Source of the DNA: Frankiaceae bacterium
GTDB taxonomy: Bacteria; Actinomycetota; Actinomycetes; JADGOU01
NCBI GenBank assembly: GCA_017882835.1
Contig: JADGOU010000205.1
Coordinates: forward strand, 1-5,576
Direction of reading: 5' to 3'
Length of the DNA stretch: 5,576 nt
Below, piece after piece: positions 1 to 5,576 of this stretch; the stretch's first letter is position 1; every line of letters begins with the position of its first letter. Both the position numbers and the translations under genes were made by a program. The notes beneath the pieces were generated by a model. It was not told the origin of the DNA and made no database searches. It worked only from the letters and a program-made list of their open reading frames with translations.

Positions 1-299
1 TGGTGGTCAAGCGCGGCCCCAACGCCGGCAGCCGGTTCCTGCTGGACGGCGACGTCACCACCGCGGGTCGGCATCCCGACAGCGACATCTTCCTCGACGA
101 CGTCACCGTTTCCCGCCGGCACGCCGAGTTCCATCGCGAGGGAGTGGGCTTCTCGGTGCGCGACGTCGGTAGCCTGAACGGCACCTACCTCAATCGCGAG
201 CGGATCGACTCGGCCGCGCTGACCGGCGGCGACGAGGTGCAGATCGGCAAGTTCCGCCTGGTGTTCCTGACGGGTGGGGCCGGCTCGGCGGCGACGTGA
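1..299 (+). CDS. garA: GarA/OdhI-type FHA-domain protein (5' truncated)
   Basis: This is the C-terminal 98 residues of an FHA-domain protein; the first complete codon is at base 3 and the start lies upstream of the window. Visible FHA signatures, counted from base 3, are GR at 22-23 in GRHPDSDI, SRRH at 37-40, and N59-G60-T61 with N64 in LNGTYLN. These are the phosphothreonine-binding loops. The sequence closely resembles mycobacterial GarA from the GPNAGSRFLLD segment to the QIGKFRLVFLTG end. In that family, PknB/PknG phosphorylate an N-terminal ETTS motif, and the protein then switches off its inhibition of 2-oxoglutarate dehydrogenase and other glutamate-node enzymes in the cytoplasm. That N-terminal motif would be upstream and cannot be checked here. 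The TGA stop overlaps the GTG start of ftsR (GTGA), so the two are probably co-transcribed and translationally coupled. The assignment is firm; conserved regulation is inferred. Confidence 0.93.
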   Translation, partial: VVKRGPNAGSRFLLDGDVTTAGRHPDSDIFLDDVTVSRRHAEFHREGVGFSVRDVGSLNGTYLNRERIDSAALTGGDEVQIGKFRLVFLTGGAGSAAT

Positions 300-1036
300 C
301 GGCTCCGGACGCACCGGCGCGATCCTTTCTCAGCATCGGTGAGGTGCTCAGGCACCTGCGTCCGGACTTTCCGGAAGTAACCATCTCCAAAATTCGCTTC
401 CTGGAGGCGGAGGGTCTGGTGGAGCCGGACCGGACCACCTCCGGCTATCGCAAGTTTTCCCGGGCCGACGTCAGCCGGTTGCGCTACGTCCTGGCCGCGC
501 AGCGGGACCAGTACCTGCCGTTGCGAGTGATCAAAGAACATCTGGACGCTCTGGACCGCGGCCTGGATCCGCCGGCCGGCGGCGGCGGTCCCCGGATCCC
601 GGCTGGGCTGGCCGATGCCGACGGGCTGCCGGCGGCCGAGGCGTTCGCCCGTGACCTAACCGAGGTGCGGCTCTCGCGCACCGAGCTGCTGACCGCCGCG
701 GGGCTCAGCGGGGTCGAGCTCGAGCAGTTGGAGCAGTACGGCCTGCTGGCGAGCCGCGAGGGGAGCGACCACTACGACGGCGACGCCCTGATCGTGGCCA
801 AGACGGTGGCCGAGATGGGCAGATTCGGTCTGGAGGCGCGGCACCTGCGCGCGTTCCGGGTCGCCGCCGAGCGCGAGGCGGCCCTGTTCGAGCAGGTGGT
901 GACGCCGCTCGTCCGTCAGCGCGACCCGGCAGCTCGGGCTCGGGCTGACGAGGTGGTCCGACATCTGGCGGCCTTGTCAGTCCGACTGCACGCCACCTTG
1001 GTGCGAGCCGCCCTCGGGCGGACGCTACGGCGCTGA
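296..1036 (+). CDS. ftsR: MerR-family regulator FtsR (Rv1828 type)
   Basis: A 246-residue DNA-binding regulator. The MerR winged helix-turn-helix spans about residues 12-85 (FLSIGEVL, then VTISKIRFLEAEGLVEP, SGYRKFS, and QRDQYLPLRVIKEHLD). The DFPEVTISKIRFLEAEGLV block is characteristic of the Rv1828/FtsR group, not of metal- or drug-sensing MerR proteins, and no cysteine metal site is visible. A Gly/Pro-rich linker (about 90-115) leads to a C-terminal domain whose residues 126-187 again look like a MerR half (TELLTAAGLS, EQYGLL, a Tyr, then FGLEARHLRAF). In Corynebacterium glutamicum, FtsR activates ftsZ; transfer of that role here is inference. The GTG start is chosen because it overlaps the garA stop and leaves a normal family N-terminus. 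No strong Shine-Dalgarno is seen, as expected for a coupled start. ftsZ is not in the window. Confidence 0.92.
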   Translation: MTAPDAPARSFLSIGEVLRHLRPDFPEVTISKIRFLEAEGLVEPDRTTSGYRKFSRADVSRLRYVLAAQRDQYLPLRVIKEHLDALDRGLDPPAGGGGPRIPAGLADADGLPAAEAFARDLTEVRLSRTELLTAAGLSGVELEQLEQYGLLASREGSDHYDGDALIVAKTVAEMGRFGLEARHLRAFRVAAEREAALFEQVVTPLVRQRDPAARARADEVVRHLAALSVRLHATLVRAALGRTLRR

Positions 1037-1063
1037 GCTCGCCTGTGGTGGGTCGGCGCGGCT

Positions 1064-1086
1064 GCTACCGCCCGGCCGCGGGTAGC
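1064..1086. repeat. Inverted repeat between ftsR and the BFN gene
   Basis: The arms GCTACC (1064-1069) and GGTAGC (1081-1086) are perfect complements separated by 11 G/C-rich bases. It lies 28 bp after the ftsR stop and has no following T-run, so it is not a classical terminator. It sits over the place where a -35 element would lie for the TACTTT hexamer downstream, so it could be an operator. A six-base arm in GC-rich DNA can also arise by chance. Confidence 0.4.
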
Positions 1087-1098
1087 GCCCGTGCGGTG

Positions 1099-1104
1099 TA
1101 CTTT
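1099..1104 (+). promoter_or_regulatory. Possible -10 element for the BFN gene
   Basis: TACTTT fits the actinobacterial TANNNT -10 pattern and would start RNA near 1110, giving a leader of about 26 bases that contains AGGGAGG (1117-1123). No TTGACA-like -35 is found 16-19 bases upstream; the inverted repeat 1064-1086 occupies that region instead. It is plausible as an activated or weak promoter and is unproven. Confidence 0.35.
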
Positions 1105-1136
1105 CGCAGCGACGGCAGGGAGGCGGGGTCAGAGTC

Positions 1137-1607
1137 GTGAAGGAGCTCAGCGTGGTGGGCGTTCGCGTCCAGCTGCCGTCCAACCAGCCGATCGTGCTGC
1201 TCAAGGAGGTGGCGGGGGACCGCTACCTGCCGATCTGGATCGGTGCCGTGGAGGCCACTGCGATCGCGTTCCAGCAGCAGGGCGTGGTGACCGCGCGGCC
1301 GATGACGCACGACCTGCTGCGCGACGTACTCAAGGCGGTCAACGCCCGCCTCCAGGCGGTGCACATCACCGACCTGCGGGAAAGTGTCTTCTACGCCGAG
1401 CTGGTCTTCCCTGGTGGGGTCCGGGTTAGCGCCCGGCCGTCTGACGCCATCGCGCTGGCGATGCGCGCCGGCGTCACCATCTACGGGCAGGAGGCGGTGT
1501 TAGAGGAAGCCGGGATCCCAATCGCCGACGAGCAAGAGGACGAGGTGGAGAAGTTCCGCGAGTTTCTCGACAACATCTCGCCCGAGGACTTCGAGACTGG
1601 GTCCTAG
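1137..1607 (+). CDS. Bifunctional nuclease (BFN/DUF151) family protein
   Basis: A 156-residue cytoplasmic protein of the DUF151/BFN family (Rv1829 type). Family hallmarks are the LPIWIG strand at 31-36 followed by E39 and A40, the RPMTHDLL segment at 54-61, and the ARPSDAIALAMR motif at 99-110. The tail 130-152 is acidic (DEQEDEVEKF, then SPEDFE), as in many actinobacterial members. Plant BBD proteins of this family have DNase/RNase activity; the bacterial role is not settled, and nuclease activity is inferred from family name only. The GTG start follows AGGGAGG at 1117-1123 with a rather long gap of 13 bases, and a G-run at 1125-1128 may help. The VKELSVVGVRV opening matches the usual family N-terminus. 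Leu122 uses the rare codon TTA (1500-1502). The gene sits between two MerR regulator genes, a conserved actinobacterial arrangement. Its TAG stop lies at the start of a 14-bp tandem repeat. Confidence 0.93.
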   Translation: MKELSVVGVRVQLPSNQPIVLLKEVAGDRYLPIWIGAVEATAIAFQQQGVVTARPMTHDLLRDVLKAVNARLQAVHITDLRESVFYAELVFPGGVRVSARPSDAIALAMRAGVTIYGQEAVLEEAGIPIADEQEDEVEKFREFLDNISPEDFETGS

Positions 1608-1647
1608 GCCGTCAGGTGCAGGCCGTCAGGTGCAGGCCGTCAGGTGC
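1606..1647. repeat. 14-bp tandem repeat, three perfect copies
   Basis: The unit AGGCCGTCAGGTGC occurs three times head to tail without mismatch (1606-1619, 1620-1633, 1634-1647). The first copy includes the last two bases of the BFN stop codon, so the array is the immediate 3' flank of that gene. Perfect identity suggests recent slippage or expansion. No coding function is seen. Confidence 0.95.
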
Positions 1648-1738
1648 CCAGGACCTCGTACCTCGCCTGGCCTGGATGCTTGATCTATGTCCGGCTGAGG
1701 TAGAGGTCGAGGGTTGCGACGCGCGGGACCGCCGGTCG

Positions 1739-1767
1739 TTGACCCAGCTTCGGTCGGTGCCTAGCGT
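1739..1767 (+). promoter_or_regulatory. Predicted promoter of the second merR gene
   Basis: TTGACC (1739-1744) and TAGCGT (1762-1767) are separated by exactly 17 bases, a good match to a housekeeping sigma promoter in actinobacteria (TTGACN / TANNNT). RNA would start around 1774, inside the palindrome GCTAGCTAGC (1769-1778), giving a leader of about 140 bases before the GTG at 1916. Function is inferred from sequence only. Confidence 0.6.
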
Positions 1768-1792
1768 CGCTAGCTAGCCCAAGCTTCGGTTA

Positions 1793-1825
1793 GTCGGCAC
1801 CCGGGCACCGCGAGACAGTGCCGAC
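1793..1825. repeat. Inverted repeat in the merR leader
   Basis: GTCGGCAC (1793-1800) and GTGCCGAC (1818-1825) are perfect 8-bp complements around a 17-base loop. It follows the predicted transcription start by about 20 bases and its right arm overlaps the first unit of the 16-bp array. No T-run follows. It could be an RNA hairpin in the leader or a two-half-site operator. Confidence 0.6.
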
Positions 1826-1907
1826 GGGGCCATGGGCGGACGGGGCCATGGGCGGACGGGGCCATGGGCGGACGGGCGATGGGCGGACGGGGCGATGGGC
1901 GGACGGG
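1823..1907. repeat. 16-bp tandem array, five copies plus a partial
   Basis: The unit GACGGGGCCATGGGCG is perfect at 1823-1838, 1839-1854 and 1855-1870. A 15-bp variant (GACGGGCGATGGGCG) follows at 1871-1885, then a 16-bp variant with GCGATG in place of GCCATG at 1886-1901, then a partial GACGGG at 1902-1907. The last partial unit supplies the G-rich start of the merR ribosome binding site. Each unit carries an ATG; because units are 16 or 15 bp, these fall in all three frames. Confidence 0.95.
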
Positions 1908-1910
1908 AGG
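1905..1910 (+). promoter_or_regulatory. Ribosome binding site that fixes the merR start
   Basis: GGGAGG lies five bases before the GTG at 1916. It is the best Shine-Dalgarno match in the region and favours this GTG over the in-frame ATGs at 1832 and 1895, which would translate the tandem repeat. Confidence 0.65.
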
Positions 1911-1915
1911 GCACG

Positions 1916-2569
<654 letters not shown>

Positions 2570-2623
2570 GCCGAGAGTAGACCCGCCTGCCCGCCTTCCC
2601 GGCGCCCGGGGCCGTCGGTTCTC

Positions 2624-2644
2624 CTGCCGGCGCGGAGCCGGCGG
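2624..2644. terminator. GC-rich hairpin after merR, possible terminator
   Basis: GCCGGC (2626-2631) and GCCGGC (2637-2642) can pair around a GCGGA loop, extended by a T-G and a C-G pair to 2624/2644. It lies 55 bp after the merR stop. No U-tract follows (the next bases are CCTGGTCACTT), so it would be an actinobacterial hairpin-only terminator at best. Confidence 0.3.
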
Positions 2645-2703
2645 CCTGGTCACTTACCGCTGGGGTTGAACGCAGCGGCGCCCGGCACGAAGGTTCGCGG
2701 CCG

Positions 2704-2719
2704 GCGACTGTCGCAGTCG
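2704..2719. promoter_or_regulatory. Dyad, candidate operator upstream of gcvPA
   Basis: CGACTG-TCG-CAGTCG (2705-2719) is a perfect 6-3-6 inverted repeat, and an overlapping perfect dyad GCGAC-T-GTCGC lies at 2704-2714. It ends five bases before the TACGAT hexamer, where MerR-type activators or repressors usually bind. A MerR gene ends 135 bp upstream. Operator function is inference. Confidence 0.45.
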
Positions 2720-2724
2720 GACCG

Positions 2725-2730
2725 TACGAT
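2725..2730 (+). promoter_or_regulatory. Possible -10 of a leaderless gcvPA promoter
   Basis: TACGAT fits TANNNT. A start point seven or eight bases after it falls at 2737-2738, on the GTG taken as the gcvPA start, and no Shine-Dalgarno is present before that GTG. Both facts fit a leaderless mRNA, which is common in actinobacteria. No -35 consensus is found, so activation by a bound regulator would be needed or the call is wrong. Confidence 0.45.
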
Positions 2731-2737
2731 CGCCATC

Positions 2738-4156
2738 GTGAACTACTCGCCGCACACCGAGGATGACGTCCGCGACATGCTCGCCGTGGTGGGGCGAGCG
2801 GACGTCGACGGTCTATTCGACGTCGTACCGCCAGGGTTGCGAGCACCGGCGGACTTAGGTTTGGCTGATGGGGTCGCCGAGGCGGACGTGCTGGCCGAGC
2901 TGCGCCGGTTGGCCGCGCGCAACCGTCCCGTCGACGAGGGAGTCTGCTTCCTCGGCGGCGGCGCCTACGACCACTACCAGCCGGCGATCGTGCCGGCGGT
3001 GACCGGTCGGGCCGAGTTCGCCACCGCCTACACGCCGTACCAGCCGGAGATGAGCCAGGGTGGCCTGCAGGCGCTGTTCGAGTTTCAGACGCTGGTGAGC
3101 GAGGTCCTCGGTCTGCCGATCGCCAACTCCAGCCTGTACGACGGGGCGACGGCGCTGGTGGAAGGCATGATCATGTGCATGGGCAGCACGCGGCGGCAGC
3201 GGGTGGTGCTCGCCGGGGCGTTGGATCCGCGCTACCGCGAGATCCTGGACACCTACGCCGACGGCAGCGGGGCGCAGCTGGCGGCCGTGCCGCCGCGGTC
3301 CGACGGCACCGTCGACCCGCAGGCGGTGGCAGCCCTGGCCGAGGGTGCCGCCGCGGTGATCGTGCAGCACCCGAACTGCGTCGGGATCTTGGAGGATGTG
3401 CCCCGCCTGGCCGAGGTGGCGCACGTCGCCGGCGCCCGGCTGTTGGTGTCCGGCGACGCCGCCCTCGCCGGCGTGCTGGAGCCGCCCGGGCGACTGGGGG
3501 CGGACGTGGTGGTAGCCGACGGGCTCTCGCTGGGCAACGGGTTGCACTTCGGCGGCCCCGGCGTGGGGCTGCTGGCCTGTGGAGTGGCCGACGTCCGCCG
3601 ACTGCCGGGCCGGCTGGTGGGGGAGACCGTTGACATCGAGGGCAAGCGGGGCTACGTGCTGACCCTGCAGGCCCGCGAGCAGCACATCCGCCGGGACAAG
3701 GCGACCAGCAACATCTGCACCAACCAGGCGCTGAACGCGCTAGCCACCGCGGTGTACCTGTCCTGGCTGGGTCCGCAGGGTCTGCGCGAACTCGGGGAGG
3801 CGTGCCTGGCCGGCGCGGCGTACGCCGCCGAGCAGCTGAGCGCCATCGCGGGCGTGGAGCTGGCGCACCCGGGCGGCGTGTTCGGCAAGGAGTTCGCCCT
3901 GCGGCTGCCGGATCCGGTGGCCACCGCGGTCGCGCTGGCCGAGCGCGGTTACCTGGTAGGGCCCGTGGTCCGACTGGCGGAGGAGGACCTGTTGTTGGTC
4001 GCCGTGACCGAGCAGCGCACTCGGGCGGACGTAGATGGCCTGGCTGCGGTGCTGGCCAAGGTGCTGGCCGCTGACCCGGCGTCGGCGGGGGCGGTCGAGC
4101 CGGCGGGGGTGGTCGAGCCGGCAGGGGTGGTCGAGCCGGCGGGGGTGGGTCGATGA
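2738..4156 (+). CDS. gcvPA: Glycine dehydrogenase (decarboxylating) subunit 1
   Basis: A 472-residue alpha subunit of the split P-protein. With GcvPB and the H-protein lipoyl arm it decarboxylates glycine in the cytoplasm. Family blocks in order: PHTEDD at 5-10, LGGGAYDHYQP at 72-82, TAYTPYQPEMSQG at 96-108, NSSLYDGATA at 130-139, HFGGPGVG at 270-277 and NICTNQAL at 325-332. The fold is the type I PLP-enzyme fold, but the PLP lysine lies in GcvPB. The GTG start is preferred because VNYSPHTEDD matches the usual N-terminus; an in-frame TTG at 2666 would add 24 unmatched residues and has no spaced Shine-Dalgarno. Leu40 is a TTA codon. The C-terminus runs beyond the usual family end in a tail with VEPAGV three times (453-470), encoded by an 18-bp array. 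The stop overlaps the gcvPB start (ATGA). The start is less certain than the identity. Confidence 0.9.
   Translation: MNYSPHTEDDVRDMLAVVGRADVDGLFDVVPPGLRAPADLGLADGVAEADVLAELRRLAARNRPVDEGVCFLGGGAYDHYQPAIVPAVTGRAEFATAYTPYQPEMSQGGLQALFEFQTLVSEVLGLPIANSSLYDGATALVEGMIMCMGSTRRQRVVLAGALDPRYREILDTYADGSGAQLAAVPPRSDGTVDPQAVAALAEGAAAVIVQHPNCVGILEDVPRLAEVAHVAGARLLVSGDAALAGVLEPPGRLGADVVVADGLSLGNGLHFGGPGVGLLACGVADVRRLPGRLVGETVDIEGKRGYVLTLQAREQHIRRDKATSNICTNQALNALATAVYLSWLGPQGLRELGEACLAGAAYAAEQLSAIAGVELAHPGGVFGKEFALRLPDPVATAVALAERGYLVGPVVRLAEEDLLLVAVTEQRTRADVDGLAAVLAKVLAADPASAGAVEPAGVVEPAGVVEPAGVGR
4093..4146. repeat. 18-bp tandem repeat at the gcvPA/gcvPB junction
   Basis: The unit GGTCGAGCCGGCGGGGGT occurs three times (4093-4110, 4111-4128 with one A for G, 4129-4146). 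A fourth start, GGTCGA at 4148-4153, contributes the A of the gcvPB ATG. In frame it encodes VEPAGV x3 in GcvPA. The G-rich end of each unit resembles a Shine-Dalgarno, and the last one (4141-4149) is correctly placed to serve gcvPB. Confidence 0.93.
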
Positions 4157-5576
4157 CCTCGACGACCCCGGCAAGCTTGCCGACTTCGATGACCCCGGCA
4201 ATCCCGCCCGAGCCGTTGCTGTGGGAGCGATCCCGCCCCGGGCGCCGCGCGTCGACCCTGCGGGCCACGGCGATCCCGCGGGCCGGGGCGGCGGACCGCA
4301 TCCCGGCCGGCCTGCGCAGCACCGCGTCGCCTGCCCTGCCCGAGCTGGCCGAGCGCGACCTGGTGAGCCACTACACCCGGCTGTCGCACCGCAACTTCTC
4401 GATCGACGAGGGCTTCTACCCGCTGGGCTCGTGCTCGATGAAGTACAACCCGAAGATCGCCGAGCAGGTCGCATCGCTGGCCGGATTCGCCCGGTTGCAC
4501 CCCGCCCAGCCGGTCGAGCACGCCCAGGGCACGCTCGAGCTGCTGTGGCGGTTGGAGCAGGGGCTGTGTGCGTTGACCGGGATGGCGGCGGCGACCTTCC
4601 AACCGCCGGCCGGGGCCGCCGGCGAGCTGACCGGCCTGATGGTCATCCGCGCCTGGCATGACGCCCAGGGCGACCGGCGACGACGCGTGATCATCCCGGA
4701 CGCCGCGCACGGCACCAACCCGGCCTCGGTCCGGCTGGCCGGCTACGAGGTGGCCGAGGTCGCTTCGGACGCAACCGGCCTGGTCGACCTCTCCGCCCTG
4801 GACAAGCTGCTCGACACCGACGTCGCGGCGCTGATGCTGACCAACCCCAACACCCTTGGCTTGTTTGAACGCAACATCGCCGAGATCGCGGAGATGCTGC
4901 ACCGGGTCGGGGCCCGGCTCTACTACGACGGCGCCAACTTCAACGCGATCATGGGTCGGGCGCGGCCCGGCGACATGGGCTTCGACGTCGTCCACATGAA
5001 CCTGCACAAGACTTTCGCCACCCCGCATGGTGGCGGCGGCCCGGGTTCCGGACCGGTGGCGGTCACCGCGGAGCTGGTCCGCTACCTGCCCGGGCCCCGG
5101 CCGGTACGCCGAGACGACGGTGCGTTCGACTGGGGGAGCGAGCCGGAGTCGATCGGGCGGGTGCACGGCTGGCACGGCAACGTCGGCATCGACGTCCGGG
5201 CCTACTCCTACCTGCTCGCGCTCGGCGGCGACGGGCTACGCCGGGTCAGCGAGATGGCCGTGCTCAACGCCAACTACCTGCTCGCCCAGCTGGCCGGGGA
5301 CTACGACGTGCCCTACCCCGGGCCGGTGCTGCACGAGTTCGTGCTCTCGGCCCGGCGACAGAAGAAGGTGGCCGGCGTGCGTGCGCTGGACATCGCCAAA
5401 GGGTTGATCGACCGGCGGATCCACCCGATGACCGTGTACTTCCCGCTCATCGTGGAGGAGGCGATGATGATCGAACCGACGGAGACCGAGAACCGGGAGA
5501 CCCTGGACGAGTTCGTCGCCGTGATGCGGGAGTTCGCCGCCCTGACCGAGGCGGAGGCCGGCCCGCTGCACGAGGC
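4153..5576 (+). CDS. gcvPB: Glycine dehydrogenase (decarboxylating) subunit 2 (3' truncated)
   Basis: The beta subunit of the split glycine decarboxylase P-protein, open to the window end (474 full codons). It carries the PLP-binding lysine, Lys286, in the diagnostic segment MNLHKTFATPHGGGGPGSGP (282-301). Other family blocks: ERSRPGRR at 25-32, FYPLGSCSMKYNP at 88-100, PPAGAAGELTG at 151-161, DAAHGTNPA at 183-191, TNPNTLGLFE at 230-239, YYDGANFNAIMG at 257-268, and HPMTVYFPLIVEEAMMIEPTE at 424-443. Bacterial GcvPB proteins end roughly 30 residues after the last aligned part, so little is missing. The ATG at 4153 overlaps the gcvPA stop (ATGA) and follows a G-rich ribosome binding site at 4141-4149; ATG 4189 (Met13) is an alternative without one. 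Residues 2-20 contain a near-duplicate nine-residue block. Overlap and complementary halves imply co-expression and a 1:1 complex. No disruption is seen. Confidence 0.95.
   Translation, partial: MTSTTPASLPTSMTPAIPPEPLLWERSRPGRRASTLRATAIPRAGAADRIPAGLRSTASPALPELAERDLVSHYTRLSHRNFSIDEGFYPLGSCSMKYNPKIAEQVASLAGFARLHPAQPVEHAQGTLELLWRLEQGLCALTGMAAATFQPPAGAAGELTGLMVIRAWHDAQGDRRRRVIIPDAAHGTNPASVRLAGYEVAEVASDATGLVDLSALDKLLDTDVAALMLTNPNTLGLFERNIAEIAEMLHRVGARLYYDGANFNAIMGRARPGDMGFDVVHMNLHKTFATPHGGGGPGSGPVAVTAELVRYLPGPRPVRRDDGAFDWGSEPESIGRVHGWHGNVGIDVRAYSYLLALGGDGLRRVSEMAVLNANYLLAQLAGDYDVPYPGPVLHEFVLSARRQKKVAGVRALDIAKGLIDRRIHPMTVYFPLIVEEAMMIEPTETENRETLDEFVAVMREFAALTEAEAGPLHE
4159..4201. repeat. Imperfect 27-bp-spaced direct repeat at the gcvPB 5' end
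   Basis: TCGACGACCCCGGCAA (4159-4174) recurs as TCGATGACCCCGGCAA (4186-4201) with one mismatch, 27 bp apart. In frame it gives STTPAS and SMTPAI, lengthening the unaligned N-terminus of GcvPB by about nine residues. The second copy creates the internal ATG at 4189. Confidence 0.8.

Larger units (their letters stand above)
1608..1915. other. 308-bp intergenic region between BFN gene and merR
   Basis: I see no gene here. From left to right it contains most of the 14-bp array (to 1647), a weak CCAGG/CCTGG dyad at 1648-1670 without a T-run, about 70 bases with nothing recognisable, a promoter-like pair (1739-1767), a 10-bp palindrome GCTAGCTAGC (1769-1778), two copies of AGCTTCGGT (1746-1754 and 1782-1790), an 8-bp-arm inverted repeat (1793-1825), the 16-bp array (1823-1907), and the merR ribosome binding site. 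The upstream ATGs inside the array give low-complexity Gly/Arg/Trp/Asp peptides with no family match. Confidence 0.75.

Noticed and set aside
978..988. Palindrome CAGTC-C-GACTG in ftsR sharing the GACTG half-site with the gcvPA dyad
   Set aside because: It lies inside the coding region for the conserved C-terminal helix, the half-sites are in the opposite order, and an 11-bp match is easily due to chance.
1648..1675. Terminator after the BFN gene from CCAGG/CCTGG pairing
   Set aside because: The stem is only five base pairs with a 13-base loop and no T-run; too weak to call.
1832..1915. N-terminal extension of the second merR gene from ATG 1832
   Set aside because: It would translate the tandem array into 28 low-complexity residues without counterpart in relatives; GTG 1916 has a much better ribosome binding site.
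2666..2737. TTG start of gcvPA with 24 extra residues
   Set aside because: The G-run directly abuts the TTG with no spacing, and the added residues do not match the family, whose N-terminus begins at the YSPHTED block.
2570..2737. Glycine riboswitch upstream of gcvPA
   Set aside because: Glycine aptamers control gcv genes in some actinobacteria, but I could not find the paired conserved aptamer cores in this 168-bp gap; a covariance-model search would settle it.
3171..5175. Large minus-strand open frames opposite gcvPA and gcvPB (383 and 408 residues)
   Set aside because: Both are opposite strongly conserved gcvPA/gcvPB coding sequence and show no domain pattern, only Arg/Pro/Ala-rich or His/Gln-rich composition.

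Overview
The window comes from a high-GC actinobacterium. Third codon positions are strongly G/C, GTG starts are common, and the gene order garA - ftsR - DUF151/BFN gene - merR - gcvP matches a block known from Mycobacterium (Rv1827-Rv1832 in M. tuberculosis), Corynebacterium and relatives. All six genes lie on the + strand. The genus cannot be fixed from the sequence alone. Unlike the familiar members of the phylum, glycine decarboxylase P-protein is encoded here as two adjacent subunit genes (gcvPA, gcvPB) and not as one long chain.

Layout: (1) 1-299, the 3' end of garA/odhI, an FHA-domain metabolic switch, overlapping by GTGA with (2) ftsR, a MerR-family regulator (296-1036). (3) A 100-bp gap with an inverted repeat and a -10-like hexamer leads to the bifunctional-nuclease-family gene (1137-1607). 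(4) A 308-bp intergenic region holds a 14-bp x3 perfect tandem repeat, a good TTGACC-N17-TAGCGT promoter, an 8-bp-arm inverted repeat and a 16-bp x5 tandem array that ends at the ribosome binding site of (5) a second MerR regulator (Rv1830/ResR type, 1916-2569). (6) A 168-bp gap carries a hairpin, and a compact dyad beside a TACGAT -10 box that may drive leaderless transcription of gcvPA (2738-4156). (7) gcvPA ends in an 18-bp x3 tandem repeat that runs into the ATGA overlap with gcvPB (4153 to the window end, truncated).

Functional picture: GarA/OdhI controls 2-oxoglutarate and glutamate flux in known actinobacteria. FtsR and the second MerR protein belong to families tied to cell division and growth control. 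GcvPA+GcvPB form the P-protein that decarboxylates glycine and feeds one-carbon metabolism; gcvH usually lies just upstream of garA in this block and would be outside the window. The genes are conventional. The less ordinary content is the split gcvP in this context, three unrelated short tandem arrays each placed at a gene boundary, and the candidate operator/leaderless promoter of gcvPA. I found no mobile element, CRISPR array, tRNA, rRNA or defence system.
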